A stretch of DNA of 8,334 bases from assembly GCA_019114745.1 (NCBI GenBank), contig DXEY01000125.1, positions 1 through 8,334 of the forward strand, written 5' to 3'. Position 1 is the first letter of the stretch; the number at the start of each line of letters is the position of its first letter. Below, piece after piece: positions 7,201-8,334 of this stretch. Origin of the DNA: Candidatus Mediterraneibacter colneyensis (GTDB taxonomy: Bacteria > Bacillota > Clostridia > Lachnospirales > Lachnospiraceae). Position numbers and translations under genes: made by a program. The notes beneath the pieces are model-generated. The model saw only the letters and a program-made list of their open reading frames with translations, was not told the DNA's origin and ran no database searches.

Positions 7201-7404
7201 CTATTCTGACATACCCCTGATCCTTCCGTACAGGCTGAGCAGATACAATCCGCACAGGCCGACAAGGGTATAAATGATTCTGGACAGCCAGCTCAGATCG
7301 CCAAAGAGAAAAGCTACCAGGTCAAACCGGAAGATTCCGATCAGGAGCCAGTTGACTGCTCCTATGATCACAAGTGTCAGAGCTGTGTAATCAAACCATT
7401 TCAT
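7201..7404 (-). CDS. DUF378 family small membrane protein (YuzA-like)
   Basis: A 67-residue protein of unknown function. It is nearly all membrane: two hydrophobic segments at about residues 6-25 and 40-59, joined by a short loop holding RFDLVAFLFGD. The pattern ALTLVIIGAVNWLLIGIF, with the Asn-Trp pair, followed by a second segment with IYTLVGLCGLYLL, is the DUF378 signature. A perfect GGAGG (complement of 7412-7416) sits 7 bases before the ATG, which supports a real gene. It is convergent with the operon on its left and divergent from the HlyD-like gene on its right. I could not find a convincing promoter for it. No function should be inferred beyond membrane location. Confidence 0.85.
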   Translation of the reverse strand: MKWFDYTALTLVIIGAVNWLLIGIFRFDLVAFLFGDLSWLSRIIYTLVGLCGLYLLSLYGRIRGMSE

Positions 7405-7438
7405 TTTATTTCCTCCTTTATCGTCTCAATATTTTTAG

Positions 7439-7461
7439 TATTTCCTTAAAAACTGGAAATA
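7439..7461. repeat. 7-bp inverted repeat in the divergent control region
   Basis: TATTTCC (7439-7445) and GGAAATA (7455-7461) are perfect inverted copies separated by 9 bases. The right arm overlaps the predicted -35 of the rightward promoter, the position expected of an operator. The arms are AT-rich and short, so chance cannot be excluded. Confidence 0.35.
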
Positions 7462-7482
7462 TACACGGTAAAGTGATATACT
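7454..7482 (+). promoter_or_regulatory. Predicted sigma-A-type promoter for the HlyD-like gene
   Basis: A -10 element TATACT (7477-7482) is preceded by TGA, giving an extended -10 (TGnTATACT). A -35-like TGGAAA (7454-7459, 4 of 6 to consensus) lies 17 bases upstream. Transcription would begin near 7489, leaving a leader of about 33 bases before the TTG at 7522. Confidence 0.6.
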
Positions 7483-7506
7483 GACGTAGTTAAGAACTGA
7501 TTATAA

Positions 7507-7513
7507 AAGGTGG
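7507..7513 (+). promoter_or_regulatory. Ribosome binding site deciding the TTG start of the HlyD-like gene
   Basis: AAGGTGG (one mismatch to AAGGAGG) lies 8 bases before the TTG at 7522. An in-frame TAA at 7504-7506 closes the frame upstream. The only other in-frame candidate, GTG 7510, lies within the ribosome site. Confidence 0.6.
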
Positions 7514-7521
7514 GATCTGAT

Positions 7522-8334
7522 TTGAAGTCAAAGAAAAATAAATCAGTCAACATTAAAAAATATAAAAGAAAACGGGATCTGAATCTCGGGATCTTTCTGT
7601 TTGCGATTGTATTTATTTATCTGCTGGTCACGGTTATCAGCTATTTCAGCAAAGAAAATATATCGATGTATGAGGTCAGGGAGGGCAGTATTGTAAGAGA
7701 TAATTCCTATACAGGGCTTATCATCCGTGAAGAGACGGCTGTCAGCGCTGAAGCTGCCGGCTATGTCAGCTACTATCAGAATGAGAACAGCAAAGTAAAG
7801 ACAGGGGCGAATATTTATGCGCTTTCACCGGAAGCGCTCAATTTGGAAACAGCAGCATCGGAGGAGACGGAAAGCACGGCGGTTTCCTCTGATGTTCAGG
7901 CCGGGATCGCTCTTCAGCTGCAGAGTTTTAATGAGAACTATAACCCGAATGATTTTTCTGATATTTACTCTCTGAAAAACGAAATCAATACATCTCTTCA
8001 GGATACATATAATGTGACCAGGACGCAGCATCTCGGCACGGTAATTGCCGGGAGCGGACTTGAAGTTGTATCTTATACAGCACCGCGCGACGGAATCGTA
8101 GCGTTTACGGTTGACGGGTACGAAGGAATTACCAAAGACACCTTCACAGAGGATGATTTCGCAACAACAGAATATGAAAATACAGTTCTTTCCGACCAGA
8201 TGGAAGTCAGTGCCGGGGATCCGGTCTACCGCCTGATCACAAGCGAGGAATGGTCGGTAATCGTACCCCTTGACAAAGAGACGGCAGAGAGTCTGCAGAA
8301 GGACGAGATTTCCAGTATAAAAGTTCGTATCGAC
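7522..8334 (+). CDS. HlyD-like membrane-anchored adaptor protein (3' end outside window)
   Basis: The frame is open from the TTG to the window edge, giving 271 residues with no stop. The N-terminus is strongly basic (KSKKNK, KKYKRKRD), followed by one membrane segment at about 22-42, so the bulk lies outside the membrane. VREGSIVRDNSYTGLIIREE leads into a first half of a lipoyl/barrel-sandwich fold (AGYVSYYQNENSKVKTGANIYAL, about 87-109). A helical, charged stretch follows, then the second half (TAPRDGIVAFTVDGYEG, about 189-205). This split arrangement is that of HlyD/MFP adaptors, which bridge exporters to the cell exterior. No transporter gene is visible here, so its partner is unknown. In related Clostridia, as I recall, a similar gene precedes yggS and sepF, which would make it part of a division cluster. 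The specific function is unassigned. Confidence 0.75.
   Translation, partial: MKSKKNKSVNIKKYKRKRDLNLGIFLFAIVFIYLLVTVISYFSKENISMYEVREGSIVRDNSYTGLIIREETAVSAEAAGYVSYYQNENSKVKTGANIYALSPEALNLETAASEETESTAVSSDVQAGIALQLQSFNENYNPNDFSDIYSLKNEINTSLQDTYNVTRTQHLGTVIAGSGLEVVSYTAPRDGIVAFTVDGYEGITKDTFTEDDFATTEYENTVLSDQMEVSAGDPVYRLITSEEWSVIVPLDKETAESLQKDEISSIKVRID

Noticed and set aside
6842..7255. Minus-strand open frame of 137 codons covering the carboxypeptidase end, the terminator and part of DUF378.
   Set aside because: It runs through a strong terminator hairpin and overlaps two supported genes in other frames. No ribosome site or domain is visible.
7405..7500. A leftward promoter for the DUF378 gene.
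   Set aside because: The best pair read on the minus strand (TTTCCA with AAAAAT, 17 apart) matches only 4 of 6 at each box in AT-rich DNA, too weak to report as a feature.
1..8334. CRISPR arrays, insertion sequences, prophage, toxin-antitoxin or defence genes.
   Set aside because: I saw no repeated spacer-like units, transposase motifs, attachment repeats or small paired genes. All long frames are explained by envelope and division genes.

Overview
The window reads as a chromosomal housekeeping segment from a low-to-moderate GC, Gram-positive, rod-shaped anaerobe of the Clostridia, most like Lachnospiraceae. The grounds are strong GGAGG ribosome sites, a complete MinC-MinD-MinE set beside the elongation genes mrdA (PBP2) and rodA, a very long PBP2 with a large insert, and a single-pass HlyD-like adaptor. 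The family placement comes from remembered gene order and protein style, not from a search.

Positions 1-7187 hold the end of a plus-strand operon: mrdA (PBP2 transpeptidase, 5' end probably outside the window), minC, minD, minE, rodA (SEDS glycosyltransferase), an mgsA-type gene (methylglyoxal synthase family), and a D-alanyl-D-alanine carboxypeptidase. Gaps are 12-15 bases or the genes overlap, and a strong hairpin plus T-run closes the unit. PBP2 and RodA form the polymerase/cross-linking pair of the elongasome. MinCDE places the division site, and the carboxypeptidase trims cross-linkable pentapeptides. The unit is therefore a cell-shape and division-site operon, with one odd member, the mgsA-like gene.

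Positions 7201-7404 (minus strand) encode a 67-residue DUF378 membrane protein, convergent with the operon and sharing the terminator region. Positions 7405-7521 are a divergent control region with a good extended -10 promoter pointing right and a 7-bp inverted repeat over its -35. From 7522 a TTG-started gene for a membrane-anchored HlyD-like adaptor runs off the right edge.

I see no mobile element, CRISPR array, RNA gene or defence system. The most notable point is that the MgsA-like protein carries the family fold and most signatures but has Lys where the catalytic Asp (E. coli Asp71) should be, Glu for Asp101, and other changes around the phosphate site. It may be a repurposed or inactive family member fixed in a morphogenesis operon. 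The second is the roughly 240-residue helical insert inside the PBP2 transpeptidase region.
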